DNA of 64,000 nucleotides, from positions 27,247 through 91,246 of the forward strand of contig CAZJHH010000010.1 of assembly GCA_964545875.1 (NCBI GenBank), given 5' to 3'. Numbering within the stretch: the stretch's first letter is position 1; the number at the start of each line of letters is the position of its first letter. This document shows positions 51,494 through 61,021 of the stretch, one piece after another. The DNA is from DAIPKP01 sp964545875 (GTDB lineage Bacteria > Synergistota > Synergistia > Synergistales > Aminiphilaceae). Below the pieces are notes generated by a model. That model worked only from the letters and a program-made list of their open reading frames with translations. It was not told the DNA's origin and did no database searches. Made by a program: the position numbers and the translations under genes.

Positions 51494-52027
51494 GTGCAAA
51501 CTTTTTTACCCTATCCGGATTTTTATGAAAGCGCTTCCGTCCTTGACCGTTCGCGCTTGGGAAAGCAGCGGGTGGAGGTTTTGCAGCTCCTGAACAGCCT
51601 CCACCCCGCAAGGCTTTCCCGGGGGTGGCGCAATCACCCTGCCCGAATCATGTGGGAGGGCTATGAGGATGCTCTGGCCTTTTACGGAGTGGTGGTGTGC
51701 GAGGAGTGGATTTCCCGGGGTTATGCCGATACCTGCCGGGAAAAGATTCTTTGTGCTTTGGGGCATCTGTCGCCGGAATGGCAGAGTGAAAATTTTTCCG
51801 ACATGATTCACCTCCTGGAAGTGTCGTATCAGGCCGCCCTAAAGGGCCGGAACTCCACCTTCCTTCCTCTCTGGATAGGATGGGCTCCCTTTCATGCCTC
51901 CCACCGGTCAAACCTTTTGCGCAAGAACCCCGATTGGTACGGACAATTTGGCTGGACCGAGCCGGAGGATCTTCCCTATCTCTGGCCTTCCCGGAAAGGA
52001 GGTGCTCCATGGGAAAGCGCGAAGTAG
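51494..52027 (+). CDS. Pyr_excise/MSMEG_6728-like protein (T4 endonuclease V-like fold)
   Basis: A 177-residue protein with MQTFLPYPDFYESASVLDRSRLGKQRVEVLQLL, GWRNHPARIMWEGYEDAL and HRSNLLRKNPDWYGQFGW, the pattern of the pyrimidine-dimer glycosylase-like family in bacteria. The C-terminal WYxxFGW resembles the WYKYYG of T4 DenV. DNA repair is possible but unproven in this subfamily. GTG start with a GGGAG site; the stop lies inside the HDOD gene (19-base overlap). Confidence 0.72.
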   Translation: MQTFLPYPDFYESASVLDRSRLGKQRVEVLQLLNSLHPARLSRGWRNHPARIMWEGYEDALAFYGVVVCEEWISRGYADTCREKILCALGHLSPEWQSENFSDMIHLLEVSYQAALKGRNSTFLPLWIGWAPFHASHRSNLLRKNPDWYGQFGWTEPEDLPYLWPSRKGGAPWESAK

Positions 52028-53280
52028 GGGCTCTCAAGGGAGGAATGGTGCTCGGCGAGAATCTCTATACCCCCGAGGGAAAGTGCATTCTCCGGAAGGG
52101 AGAGCTTCTTTCGGATCGCCATATCCGGATGCTTAAGGTATGGGGCATTCCCGAGGCGGAAATTCTCGAAGAAAGCCCGGTGGAAGAGCTTTCGGAGAAG
52201 CGGGATCCGGAAATTTCCCCTTTTTATGACCGGGCCTTTCGGCTTGTGGGTGCCTGGTTTTCCTCGGAATCCAGGGAGGATCCTCTCATGAAGGATCTCC
52301 ATGGCCTCTGCGCTCTTCGAGTGGCCCGGGCCATGAAAGAAGGCGCCCTTCCCGAGGGACTCTTTCCCAAAGTCCAGATAGCACCTCCTCAGATGCCCGA
52401 TTCGGAGGAGCTGGATTTTTCCGCCCATTCTCTGGTGCGTCACGAGGCACAACTGGCCTCATATCCTGATATTTACTTCCGCATCAAGGAGGTGCTGGAT
52501 TCTCCCGTGAGCTCCGCCCGGCACATTGCAGAAGTGGTAAGTACGGATCCCAACCTTTCCATGCGGCTTCTCCGGCTGGTGAACAGCTCTTTTTACGGAT
52601 TTCCCTATCCCATCGAATCCATTCCCCGGGCGGTAACCATCATCGGCTCCCGGGAACTTACCAATCTGGCTCTGGCGGTTTCCACCATGAGCATCTTCCA
52701 GGGGATACCCGAGGAGTACGTGGAGATGCGCTCCTTCTGGGAGCACTCTCTGGCCTGCGGCGTGATCGCCCGAATCCTGGCAAATCTCCGGCGCTTTCCC
52801 GAGGAGGAACGCTTTTTCCTGGCGGGGCTCTTTCACGATGCGGGAAAGCTCGTGCTCTACCGAAAAAAACCCCGGCTCATGACGGCAATCCTCGGTTTTT
52901 CCCGGTACGAAAAGGTTCCCATGTTCGAGGTGGAGGACAGGCTTCTGGGTTTCAATCACGCCTACGTGGGAGGATTGCTCCTCAAGGAGTGGAATATCCC
53001 CCCTACTCTTCAGCATCTGGTGCAGGTGCATCACTCTCCGGACGTGCTGGCCTTCTCTCCCGAAGCGGCGGTGGTCCACGTGGCGGACGTGCTGGCGGGG
53101 GCCATGCGCTGGGGAACCAGCGGATCCTTCTACGTTCCCTCCCTGGATTCCGAAGCGTGGAACGCCCTGGATCTCTCTTCGGGAGCCCTGGACAGGGTGT
53201 TTGCCCAGAGCGAACGGCAGATGAGGGAGATTTTACAGGTCTTTTTCGGAAAGGAGTACCATCATGGTGGCATGGCATGA
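52009..53280 (+). CDS. HDOD-domain signalling protein
   Basis: A 423-residue protein. The N-terminal 70 residues (LYTPEGKCILRKGELLSDRHIRMLKVWGI) look like the small domain that precedes HD domains in bacterial signalling proteins. HDOD covers about 140-345: LVRHEAQLASYPDIYFRIKEVLDSP, STDPNLSMRLLRLVNSSFYGFP and the partial metal site GLFHDAGKLVL. HDOD proteins regulate c-di-GMP or stress signalling, usually without known catalysis. AAGGAGG site before ATG 52009. Confidence 0.88.
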   Translation: MGKREVGALKGGMVLGENLYTPEGKCILRKGELLSDRHIRMLKVWGIPEAEILEESPVEELSEKRDPEISPFYDRAFRLVGAWFSSESREDPLMKDLHGLCALRVARAMKEGALPEGLFPKVQIAPPQMPDSEELDFSAHSLVRHEAQLASYPDIYFRIKEVLDSPVSSARHIAEVVSTDPNLSMRLLRLVNSSFYGFPYPIESIPRAVTIIGSRELTNLALAVSTMSIFQGIPEEYVEMRSFWEHSLACGVIARILANLRRFPEEERFFLAGLFHDAGKLVLYRKKPRLMTAILGFSRYEKVPMFEVEDRLLGFNHAYVGGLLLKEWNIPPTLQHLVQVHHSPDVLAFSPEAAVVHVADVLAGAMRWGTSGSFYVPSLDSEAWNALDLSSGALDRVFAQSERQMREILQVFFGKEYHHGGMA

Positions 53281-55417
53281 GGTACGGGCTCTTCAGATAA
53301 AAGTGGATACTCTTCTCCGGGAGAGAGACGGGGTCAATCGGGTTCTCGAAGCGGCGGTGCATACGGGATCCTTCTTTGCGGAACTCGATCGGGCGGCGGA
53401 ACCTTGGGAGGTGTTCAAGCTCGCTGCCCGGATGGTGCGGAGCTTCGTTCCCTTTCGTTACATCTCCTTTTACCTCCTCGGAGAAGAGGGGCTGAGCTTC
53501 GACTGTGCCTACAGCGATGGCGAGGCTGCCAGGCGCTGGATCGAAGCGGAGCTGGACTTTCTCGTGGAGGACGGCACCGTGGCCTGGGCTTTGGGACGAA
53601 ACAAGCCCGTCATGGTGACCGCCCGGGATGAGGAGACCCATGTGATGCTTCACGCCCTGACGACCCCAAGCCGCGTGATGGGCCTTTTTGTGGGAGGGCT
53701 CCAATCCCCTCCGGATGCCATTATGGATGTGGCCATCACCTTTCTTACGGTGGTTCTGGGAAGCACCGCCAGCGTGCTGCTGAATGCGGAGCTTTACCGG
53801 AAGGTAAAACATCTCAACCGGGAGCTTCAGGAAAAGATAACCTACCTTCAGGAGTCCGAACGGGCTGCGGAGGCGGCGAATCGGGCAAAGGACATCTTTC
53901 TTGCCAACGTGAGCCACGAGGTTCGAACGCCTCTGAACGGCATCCTCGGCATCGGAGAACTGCTTTTACGAACCAGCATGAACTCCCGGCAGCGGGAAAT
54001 GACCCGCACGCTCATGCAGGAGGGACGGGTGCTGCTGCATCTTATAAACGACATCCTGGACATTTCCAAAATCGATTCCGGGGCTTTTCGGCTCGAGGAA
54101 GTTTCCTTTTCCTTCCGGCGCCTCATGGAAGATGTGTATAATGCCTTTCTCGAACACTCTCGGGAGAAGGGGCTGGATTTCAACCTGGACTTCTCCTGGA
54201 ACGGCATTCCCCCTCTTCTTCTGGGAGATCCCCTCCGGATCCGGCAGATTGCGGCAAATCTTATCAGCAATGCCGTGAAGTTCACCACCCGGGGAGAGAT
54301 CGTTCTGGGGGGCCGGGCGGAAGGGTATCGGGAGGATGCCTGCGTGCTCTCCTTTTACGTCCGGGATACCGGACGGGGAATGGACCGGGAGGAACAGTCC
54401 CGACTTTTCAACACCTTTTCCCAGGGAACTCCCTCCATTTCCCGCACCTACGGAGGAACCGGACTTGGGCTGGTCATCTCCCGGCGGCTTGCGGAAATGA
54501 TGGAAGGCTCCGTTACTCTGGAGAGCGCCCCCGGAGAAGGGAGTTGCTTTACGGTACATCTCGTGCTTCCCCGGGCTCCCGAAGGTGCCCGGGAGGAGAA
54601 ACTCCAGCCCTTCGAAGATTTCTATCTCCTTACGGACGGAGAGCCCTTTACGGAGGATTTCCCGGATAATGGAGCCTCGGAAGGAGCTTTTGAGAAACAG
54701 GTTCTTGTGGTGGATGACAACCGGACGAATCTCCGGGTTCTCGCGGGACTTCTGGGGAAGCTTGGATACGGAGTTACGGAAGCTTCCCGGGGAGAAGAGG
54801 CTCTGGATCTCCTGAAGCACGAAAAATTCGACATGATTTTTACGGATATCCGCATGGAGGGCATGGATGGTATGGATCTCAAGAATGCCCTTCAGAGCCC
54901 GGATTTTTCCGGGCCTAACCAAGGTGTTCCCCTCGTGGCGGTGACCGCCAACGCCATGCGGGGAGATCGGCAGCGGTATCTGGACGAGGGATTTCACGCC
55001 TATCTGCCCAAGCCTGTTTCTTTAAAGGAGCTTCGGGAACTTGTGCAAAACCTCGACACTTCCTATACTCAGGGGAAGGCGGAGGATTCGTCCATCTTCG
55101 ACTATCCGGGCCTTCTTGCCCGGCTTGAAGGAGATAAGGATCTGTGCAGAATAGCACTGGAAGAATTTCACCAGGGCATACGGGAGAGTTTGGAACATAT
55201 CCGGAATCTTCGAAGGGAAGATCGGGAGGGCCTCGGTTTCTACGCTCATAAAATTCGGGGAGGTGCGGAGAATGTGAACGCTTCCCGCATAGCTCTCCGG
55301 GCGGCGCATCTGGAAAAGGCGGCGGCTCAGAGCAGAGGCGACAAGGATATACAGAGGCTTATCGCTTCTTTAGAGAGGGAGATTCTTCTCTTTCTCGAGT
55401 ACATGGAAAGCTTCTAG
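53264..55417 (+). CDS. GAF hybrid histidine kinase with receiver and HPt
   Basis: A 717-residue soluble kinase: GAF-like sensor (about 40-190), coiled coil, HisKA with His218 in NVSHEVRTPLNG, ATPase domain (NLISNAVKFT, DTGRGM, GTGLGLVIS), receiver with Asp528 in IFTDIRMEGMDG, and C-terminal HPt with His662 in YAHKIRGGAENV. It is a full internal phosphorelay. ATG 53264 overlaps the HDOD stop by 17 bases. No membrane segment is seen, so the signal is probably cytoplasmic. Confidence 0.93.
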   Translation: MVAWHEVRALQIKVDTLLRERDGVNRVLEAAVHTGSFFAELDRAAEPWEVFKLAARMVRSFVPFRYISFYLLGEEGLSFDCAYSDGEAARRWIEAELDFLVEDGTVAWALGRNKPVMVTARDEETHVMLHALTTPSRVMGLFVGGLQSPPDAIMDVAITFLTVVLGSTASVLLNAELYRKVKHLNRELQEKITYLQESERAAEAANRAKDIFLANVSHEVRTPLNGILGIGELLLRTSMNSRQREMTRTLMQEGRVLLHLINDILDISKIDSGAFRLEEVSFSFRRLMEDVYNAFLEHSREKGLDFNLDFSWNGIPPLLLGDPLRIRQIAANLISNAVKFTTRGEIVLGGRAEGYREDACVLSFYVRDTGRGMDREEQSRLFNTFSQGTPSISRTYGGTGLGLVISRRLAEMMEGSVTLESAPGEGSCFTVHLVLPRAPEGAREEKLQPFEDFYLLTDGEPFTEDFPDNGASEGAFEKQVLVVDDNRTNLRVLAGLLGKLGYGVTEASRGEEALDLLKHEKFDMIFTDIRMEGMDGMDLKNALQSPDFSGPNQGVPLVAVTANAMRGDRQRYLDEGFHAYLPKPVSLKELRELVQNLDTSYTQGKAEDSSIFDYPGLLARLEGDKDLCRIALEEFHQGIRESLEHIRNLRREDREGLGFYAHKIRGGAENVNASRIALRAAHLEKAAAQSRGDKDIQRLIASLEREILLFLEYMESF

Positions 55418-55428
55418 GAGGTATTTGT

Positions 55429-56325
55429 ATGAGGGTGCTTTTAGCGGAGGATGAGCGGGCTTCCCGGATGATGCTGGGATCTCTCCTTGCCAAGTGGGGG
55501 TACGAGCCTCTTATGGTGGAGGACGGGGAAAAGGCTCTTGAGGCACTGCTTGGAGAAGACCCCCCGGAGCTTGCTTTGGTGGATTGGCTTCTCCCGGGGA
55601 TGGAAGGCACCGAGATCTGTCGCCGGGTGCGGGAAGAATTCAGGGAAGAGTCCGTATATCCCTACATCATCATCCTTACGGTGAAGGATCAGAAAGAGAG
55701 CGTCCTTCAGGGATTTGAGGCGGGGGCGGACGATTATGTAACCAAACCCTTCGATCCCCAGGAACTTCGGATGCGCCTTTCCGTGGGGAAACGCATAGTG
55801 GATCTTCAGCGGGCCTTGCGATATCAGGCGGAGCGGGATTTTCTCACCGCTCTCATGAATCGTCGGGGAATAATGAAGTACCTCGAGGCGGAGATGGATG
55901 AGAGCCGGGAGAAGGAAACCCCTCTCAGCATAGCGGTGCTCGATTTGGATCATTTCAAGCGGGTGAACGACACTCTTGGACACAGCGCGGGGGACGAAGT
56001 GCTCCGGGAAGTGGCGCGGCGCATTCTCGCGGTTCTCGAGGGGGAAGAGGGTGTGGTGGGACGTTCGGGGGGAGAGGAATTCCTTCTGGTCTTTCCGGGG
56101 CGTTCTCTTGAAGAAGCCCGGGAACTGTGCGAGAAGATACGCCGTTACATCGGGAAGAGCCCCGTGGCTTCCCCCAAGGGAGAGGTTCGGGTTACCGCCA
56201 GCATGGGAGTGGCGGAGCGTTGTGCGACCTGCTCCCTGGACGATCTCGTGAACCTTGCGGATTCCGCCATGTACCAGGCGAAAGCCGAAGGAAGAGACCG
56301 CGTCTGCCTTGGAAAAGATTCCTAA
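55429..56325 (+). CDS. Response regulator diguanylate cyclase (REC-GGDEF)
   Basis: A 298-residue PleD/WspR-like protein: receiver with Asp52 in ALVDWLLPGMEG, then a GGDEF domain with active GGEEF at residues 214-218 and DFLTALMNRRGIMKYLE plus DLDHFKRVNDTLGHSAGD for substrate and metal binding. The canonical RxxD inhibitory I-site before GGEEF is missing. It should make c-di-GMP when phosphorylated by the neighbouring hybrid kinase. Eleven bases after the kinase gene. Confidence 0.93.
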   Translation: MRVLLAEDERASRMMLGSLLAKWGYEPLMVEDGEKALEALLGEDPPELALVDWLLPGMEGTEICRRVREEFREESVYPYIIILTVKDQKESVLQGFEAGADDYVTKPFDPQELRMRLSVGKRIVDLQRALRYQAERDFLTALMNRRGIMKYLEAEMDESREKETPLSIAVLDLDHFKRVNDTLGHSAGDEVLREVARRILAVLEGEEGVVGRSGGEEFLLVFPGRSLEEARELCEKIRRYIGKSPVASPKGEVRVTASMGVAERCATCSLDDLVNLADSAMYQAKAEGRDRVCLGKDS

Positions 56326-56453
56326 GCGAGCAAGAGAGTCTTTCCCGGGAGCGAGGGAAAAACGGCATGTGAGCAATCCTCGCAGAAGCCTTCCGGGGAT
56401 GTCCCGGAAAGCTTGTTTGCCGAAAGAGGAAAGACGAGGGAGAGGTGAACCCC

Positions 56454-56828
56454 ATGTCCCAAAAACCGGAGATTTCGTTTCAGGCACTGCTGGAAGATCT
56501 CGACGGAGATGAAGAGCTTCTCGAGACTATTCTCGAAGATTTTTCCCGGGAGTACGGAGCTCTTCAGGAAACTCTCCGGAAAGCTTTGGATGACCGGGAT
56601 TTTCCCCTGGCCTCCCGGACGGCGCATAGCATGAAGTCGGGATTGGGAATGCTGGGATGGCATGAGGGTGTGGTCATGGCGGACGGGATCCATCGCCTCT
56701 GCCATGGCGGGGATGTCCAGGGGGCCCGGAAGGCCATGGAAGGGTTCGATCCCGGGCTTTCGGAGGTGCTGTGCCAGATCCGCCGTAAGCTTCCGGATCG
56801 GCACGCCTCTTCGGGAGAGTCCTCATGA
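56454..56828 (+). CDS. HPt phosphotransfer protein
   Basis: A 124-residue HPt domain with AHSMKSGLGMLG; the phosphorylated residue is His58. ATG 56454 follows AGAGGTGA; an earlier GTG overlaps that site. It overlaps the next gene by four bases and may shuttle phosphate between the hybrid kinase and the REC-PP2C protein. Confidence 0.85.
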   Translation: MSQKPEISFQALLEDLDGDEELLETILEDFSREYGALQETLRKALDDRDFPLASRTAHSMKSGLGMLGWHEGVVMADGIHRLCHGGDVQGARKAMEGFDPGLSEVLCQIRRKLPDRHASSGESS

Positions 56829-58003
56829 AAAGCGTACACACGGTTCTCGTGGTGGATGACGATGTCTTCGTGCGGCGTTCCATGGTCCGGGTTATCCGGA
56901 AAAACCTCGAGGAAATTCATTTCCTCGAGGCGGGGGACGGCCGGGAGGCCATCGAAGTTCTCGAATCCCGGGAGGTGCATCTGGTAATTCTGGATCTCAT
57001 GATGCCCCACATCGATGGTTTCGGGGTTCTCAAGTGGCTTCAGGAGCGGAAGGAATTCGAAGATCTGCCGGTGATCGTGAATTCCGGAAACAGCGATTGG
57101 GAGAGCATGCGCACCGCTTTCTCCATGGGAGCCCGGGATTACTTTCTCAAACCCCTTACCCTTCAGCAGATGTCCGTCTTTCTTCCCTTCAAGATCAAGA
57201 ACGCTCTGGCTCTTTACAAAAACACCCAGGCTCTCAGGCAGCGGGACGAACAGCTTCGGAAAGAGCTGGGCATTGCCCGGGCCTTTCAGCAGACCCTCCT
57301 TCCTCCGGCGTATGCCATCAATATCGAAGAAGGCCGTTCCTGCACCTATCGGTACGTGCCCTCGGCGGAGCTCGGGGGGGATTTTTTCGACTATCTCCGG
57401 CACGGGCGGGATGCCTGGGGGATTCTCATCGACGTTACGGGACACGGCGTGGGAGCCGCCATGGGGACAGGGATGGCGAAACTTCTCTTTCTGGATGCCC
57501 TGGAAAAATCCGCTACCCCCGGAGAAGTCCTCCAGAGCATGAACGATTCTCTCTATACCTATTTCGGAGAGGATTCCCTTCTTTCCTTCACCGCCCTGGT
57601 AGGAAAGATGCATGGCCGGGAGCTCTCCCTCGCTTCGGGAGGGCATCCCTGGCCTCTCTACTGGGATGCTGCCAGGGAGGTGCTCTCTCCCCTGCGGATA
57701 ACGGGTTTTCCCGTGGGGTATTTTCCCGGAAGAACCTACGAAACCCACTCCTACGTCATGAATGCCGGAGACAGCCTTATCTTGGGTTCCGACGGCCTTA
57801 TCGACCGGTGCGGGGGGCTTGAGGAATGGTGCGAGAAGGTTCGTTCCCTTCTCTCTCCCGAAAAGCTGCGTACCCTGGAGGTTCGGGAAATTCTCGGTAT
57901 TCTCTGCGATGCCTTGCTGCCCGGAGAAAACGAAGAGTTTCAAGATCGGGACGATGCCACGCTGGTGATCATTCACTGGCTCCGGGAGGATGAAAAACCC
58001 TGA
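56825..58003 (+). CDS. REC-PP2C (RsbU/SpoIIE-type) phosphatase
   Basis: A 392-residue protein: receiver (about 5-120; VDDDVFVRRSM, Asp57 in LVILDLMMPHIDG, Lys in YFLKPL), coiled-coil linker, and a PPM/SpoIIE phosphatase domain with metal ligands in ELGGDFFDY, DVTGHGVGAA, SDGLID and RDDATLV. It resembles RsbU/HsbR-type regulators that dephosphorylate anti-sigma factor antagonists. No STAS antagonist or RsbW-like kinase is in the window. Confidence 0.92.
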   Translation: MKSVHTVLVVDDDVFVRRSMVRVIRKNLEEIHFLEAGDGREAIEVLESREVHLVILDLMMPHIDGFGVLKWLQERKEFEDLPVIVNSGNSDWESMRTAFSMGARDYFLKPLTLQQMSVFLPFKIKNALALYKNTQALRQRDEQLRKELGIARAFQQTLLPPAYAINIEEGRSCTYRYVPSAELGGDFFDYLRHGRDAWGILIDVTGHGVGAAMGTGMAKLLFLDALEKSATPGEVLQSMNDSLYTYFGEDSLLSFTALVGKMHGRELSLASGGHPWPLYWDAAREVLSPLRITGFPVGYFPGRTYETHSYVMNAGDSLILGSDGLIDRCGGLEEWCEKVRSLLSPEKLRTLEVREILGILCDALLPGENEEFQDRDDATLVIIHWLREDEKP

Positions 58004-58041
58004 CCCCGGATTGATGATCATCGGAAAGTTCATGGAAGAGA

Positions 58042-58084
58042 CTGAACGAAGAGCCTCGGGAAAGTCCCGAGGCTCTTCGTTCAG
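58042..58084. terminator. Bidirectional terminator between signalling and ABC exporter operons
   Basis: A 20-bp perfect stem (58042-58061 with 58065-58084) with a three-base loop. It overlaps the last codon of the exporter permease gene on the minus strand. No long T-tract. Confidence 0.75.
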
Positions 58085-59193
58085 TCCAGGGTGCGCCGGA
58101 AACGAAGAAGGCTTATTCCCAGGAAAAGAACGGAGAGTATGGCAAGAGCACGAATTTCGGGAGTCAGGAATCCCGCGGGGGATCCCTTGAGAAGTATGCT
58201 TCTCGCCACCTGCAAAAAATAGGTGAGGGGAAGTATGCGGCTCAGCTCGAAGAATATCCGGGGCATGGCTTCCCGGGGGAACATGAACCCCGAAAGAAGA
58301 ATGCTCGGGAGCAGGGCGAAAAAGGAAAGCTGCATGGCCTGCATCTGAGTTCGAGAGACACTGGAGATGAGGATTCCCATGGCGAGGCTTGCGAGAATAA
58401 AAAGAAACGTAATGAGATAGAGAGCTCCCAGGCTCCCCCGCAAGGGTACTCCGAAGACGAAATAGCCGATTCCCAGCCCCAGGGTAAGCTGTACGTATCC
58501 CACGGCGATGTAGGGAATGATCTTTCCCAGGAGAAACTCCCAGCTTCTCATGGGGGTTACCACGAGCTGCTCAAGGGTTCCCCGCTCCCGTTCCCGTACG
58601 ATGGCCACCGAGGTGAGCAGAATCATGGTCATGGTGAGAACCACTCCCAGGACTCCCGGCACCATGTAGTAGGGGGAGACGAAATCCGGGTTGTACCAGG
58701 CTCGGATGCGTATCTCGTAGCCCCCCGCACGCTGCCCCGGATAGCCTTTTTCGAGGTGTTTCCGGGATTCCACCAGTCCCAGCATGCTGGCGGCGCTGAT
58801 GGCGGAGGCGGAGGACATGGAGTCCGAGGCGTCCACCAAAACCTGTACCGGGGCGGGCTCTCCCCGCTCCAGGATTTCCGCGAAATCCGGGGGAAAGACG
58901 ATCCCCACCTTGCAGACCCCACTCTGGATGGCTCGGTCCACCTCTTCGAAGCTTGCCGCCCGACGGGTAAAGTCGAAATATTGGGTGGCCTCGAAGGCGT
59001 CCCGAAGTTCCCGGCTCTGGGCGGTGCGGGACTGATCGAAGAGGATGGTGCTCAGATGCTTTACGTCGGTATTGATGGCGAAACCGAAAATCAGGAGCTG
59101 CCCCACGGGGATCATCACCATAATCGCCAGGGTGATACGGTCTCGTTTCATCTGGAGAAATTCCTTGATCAGCAGCGCCCGGAGGCGTTTCAT
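58081..59193 (-). CDS. ABC-2 exporter permease (YbhS/YhhJ type)
   Basis: A 370-residue permease with one N-terminal helix (ITLAIMVMIPVGQLLIFGFAI), a large extracytoplasmic domain (about 45-175) and five C-terminal helices with IVRERERGTLEQLVVTPMRSWEFLLGK, the ABC-2 membrane signature. Start ATG 59193 overlaps the ATPase stop by four bases. Only one such permease is present, unlike the YbhS/YbhR pair. Confidence 0.9.
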   Translation of the reverse strand: MKRLRALLIKEFLQMKRDRITLAIMVMIPVGQLLIFGFAINTDVKHLSTILFDQSRTAQSRELRDAFEATQYFDFTRRAASFEEVDRAIQSGVCKVGIVFPPDFAEILERGEPAPVQVLVDASDSMSSASAISAASMLGLVESRKHLEKGYPGQRAGGYEIRIRAWYNPDFVSPYYMVPGVLGVVLTMTMILLTSVAIVRERERGTLEQLVVTPMRSWEFLLGKIIPYIAVGYVQLTLGLGIGYFVFGVPLRGSLGALYLITFLFILASLAMGILISSVSRTQMQAMQLSFFALLPSILLSGFMFPREAMPRIFFELSRILPLTYFLQVARSILLKGSPAGFLTPEIRALAILSVLFLGISLLRFRRTLD

Positions 59194-60101
59194 GAGGCAT
59201 GCTCCTTCCTTCCCCGGCGGACCAGGGAGACGAAAACATCTTCCAGGGTGGGTGATACGGGGCGCATGCCGAGCTTTCGGAGATCCTCCGGCAGGCCCTG
59301 AGGAGCGAGAATGAGAAGGGATTGCCCCGAAACGTAGCAATCCTCCAGATCCTTTTCGGGGCGGCGCCGCAGATCTTCCAGAAGATCCATGGGGTTGTCC
59401 CGTTCCGCTCCGTAGAGCTTTCCCCGAAGGGTTTTTTTCAAATCCTCGGGAGATCCCGAAGCCAGCAGAACCCCCTCGAAGATGAACCCCAGCGCCTCGC
59501 AGCGCTCCGCTTCGTCCATGAAGTGCGTGGTTACCAGCACCGTAGTGCCCCCGGCGGCAAGATCGTAAATGATATCCCAGAAATGTCGCCGGGAGAGGGG
59601 GTCCACTCCGCTGGTGGGTTCGTCCAGAAAGAGCAGCTCCGGCCCGTGGAGCAGGGCGCACCCCAGGGCGAGGCGCTGCCGCATCCCCGCCGAAAGCGTG
59701 GCGGTGAGATCCTTTTTCCGCCGGGTCAGCCGGGCAAGCTCCAGCATGGCCTGAATGCGCTCCTTCCGGTAATTTCCCCCCAGACCGTACATTCCCGTAT
59801 AAAAGGCGAGGTTTTCCTCCACCGTAAGATCTCCGTAGAGGCTGAACTTCTGGGACATGTAGCCGATCTTATGCCGGAGGGCGTGGCGCTCTCTGTGCAG
59901 ATCCAGCCCGAGCACACGTCCCTCTCCCTCGGTGGGGGGAAGAATGCCGCAGATCATGCGTATGGTGGTGCTCTTTCCCGAGCCATTGGGGCCCAGAAAA
60001 CCGTAGATCTGTCCCGGTTCCACCCGGAGGCTGAGATTTTTTACGGCGCCGAAGCTGCCGAAATATTTGGTGAGGTTCCGCACTTCCAGGGCGGGGTTCA
60101 T
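59190..60101 (-). CDS. ABC exporter ATPase (second NBD)
   Basis: A 303-residue ATPase: Walker A GPNGSGKST, Q-loop YMSQKFSLYGDLTVEEN, signature TLSAGMRQRLAL, Walker B LLFLDEPTSGVDP. With its partner below it corresponds to the two halves of the fused ATPase YbhF. Four-base overlaps on both sides. Confidence 0.92.
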   Translation of the reverse strand: MNPALEVRNLTKYFGSFGAVKNLSLRVEPGQIYGFLGPNGSGKSTTIRMICGILPPTEGEGRVLGLDLHRERHALRHKIGYMSQKFSLYGDLTVEENLAFYTGMYGLGGNYRKERIQAMLELARLTRRKKDLTATLSAGMRQRLALGCALLHGPELLFLDEPTSGVDPLSRRHFWDIIYDLAAGGTTVLVTTHFMDEAERCEALGFIFEGVLLASGSPEDLKKTLRGKLYGAERDNPMDLLEDLRRRPEKDLEDCYVSGQSLLILAPQGLPEDLRKLGMRPVSPTLEDVFVSLVRRGRKEHAS

Positions 60102-61021
60102 GAGGCATTTTCCTTCGGCCAGGCGAGTTCCACGAAAACATCCTCCAGATTTGGGGAAATCTCCTCCAGAAAGTGCTCGGGAGAGCCTTCTTCCTCCAGC
60201 AGCCTTGCCAGGGATTCCTGGAGGAGATCCCGATCCGTCACCGCCAAATGCAGGGATTCGCCGAAAATGTTTCCCCACCGAACTCCGGGAAGGGCCGCAC
60301 ATTTTCGATAGAGAGCGGTTTTTTTCGGAACCTTCGGAAAGGTAAGATGCAGAAGGGGATAGGGAAAGGAGCGGCGTATCCCCTTCGGAGTCCCCGAGAT
60401 GAGAAGCCTTCCCTCGGAAAGGAAGCCCAGGCGGGAACAGAGAGAAGCCTCTTCCATATAGGCGGTGGAAAGGAGTATGGTCATGCCTCGGCGGTTGAGT
60501 CCGTAGAGAATGCCCCAGAATTCCCGCCTCGATACGGGGTCCACTCCCGTGCTGGGTTCGTCGAGAAGAAGCACTTCGGGGCCATGAATGAGAATTGCTC
60601 CGAGAGCGAGCTTCTGTTTCATTCCTCCCGAAAGATGCCCCCCCAGGCGTTTCCGAAAGGGAAGAAGCCCCAGGGTGGATAGAATTTCATGGCGCCGTGC
60701 CCGGAGCTCCTTTTCGGGAACCCCGTAGAGCCGTCCGAGAAGGGTGATGTTTTCCTCCACGGTGCACTCTTCGTAAAGGCTGAAATGCTGGGGCATGTAT
60801 CCCAGGTGCTGCCGGAACTCCCGAAAGCTTCCAAAGCCTGGGGTGAGGATCTTTCCATTCTCCGGCAGGAGTACCCCCGCGATCATCCGGAGGAGGGTGG
60901 TCTTTCCCGCTCCGTCCGGGCCGAGAAGGCCGAAAAGGTCTCCCTTCTTCAGGCTGAAGGAACAGGCGCGCACCGCCTGAAGTGATCCGAAGGATCGGGA
61001 AATTTCCTGAACGGTGATCAC
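60098..61021 (-). CDS. ABC exporter ATPase (first NBD)
   Basis: A 307-residue ATPase: Walker A GPDGAGKTT, Q-loop YMPQHFSLYEECTVEEN, signature HLSGGMKQKLAL, Walker B VLLLDEPSTGVDP. GTG at 61021 overlaps the HlyD stop in GTGA. Functional with the second NBD as a heterodimer. Confidence 0.92.
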   Translation of the reverse strand: MITVQEISRSFGSLQAVRACSFSLKKGDLFGLLGPDGAGKTTLLRMIAGVLLPENGKILTPGFGSFREFRQHLGYMPQHFSLYEECTVEENITLLGRLYGVPEKELRARRHEILSTLGLLPFRKRLGGHLSGGMKQKLALGAILIHGPEVLLLDEPSTGVDPVSRREFWGILYGLNRRGMTILLSTAYMEEASLCSRLGFLSEGRLLISGTPKGIRRSFPYPLLHLTFPKVPKKTALYRKCAALPGVRWGNIFGESLHLAVTDRDLLQESLARLLEEEGSPEHFLEEISPNLEDVFVELAWPKENAS

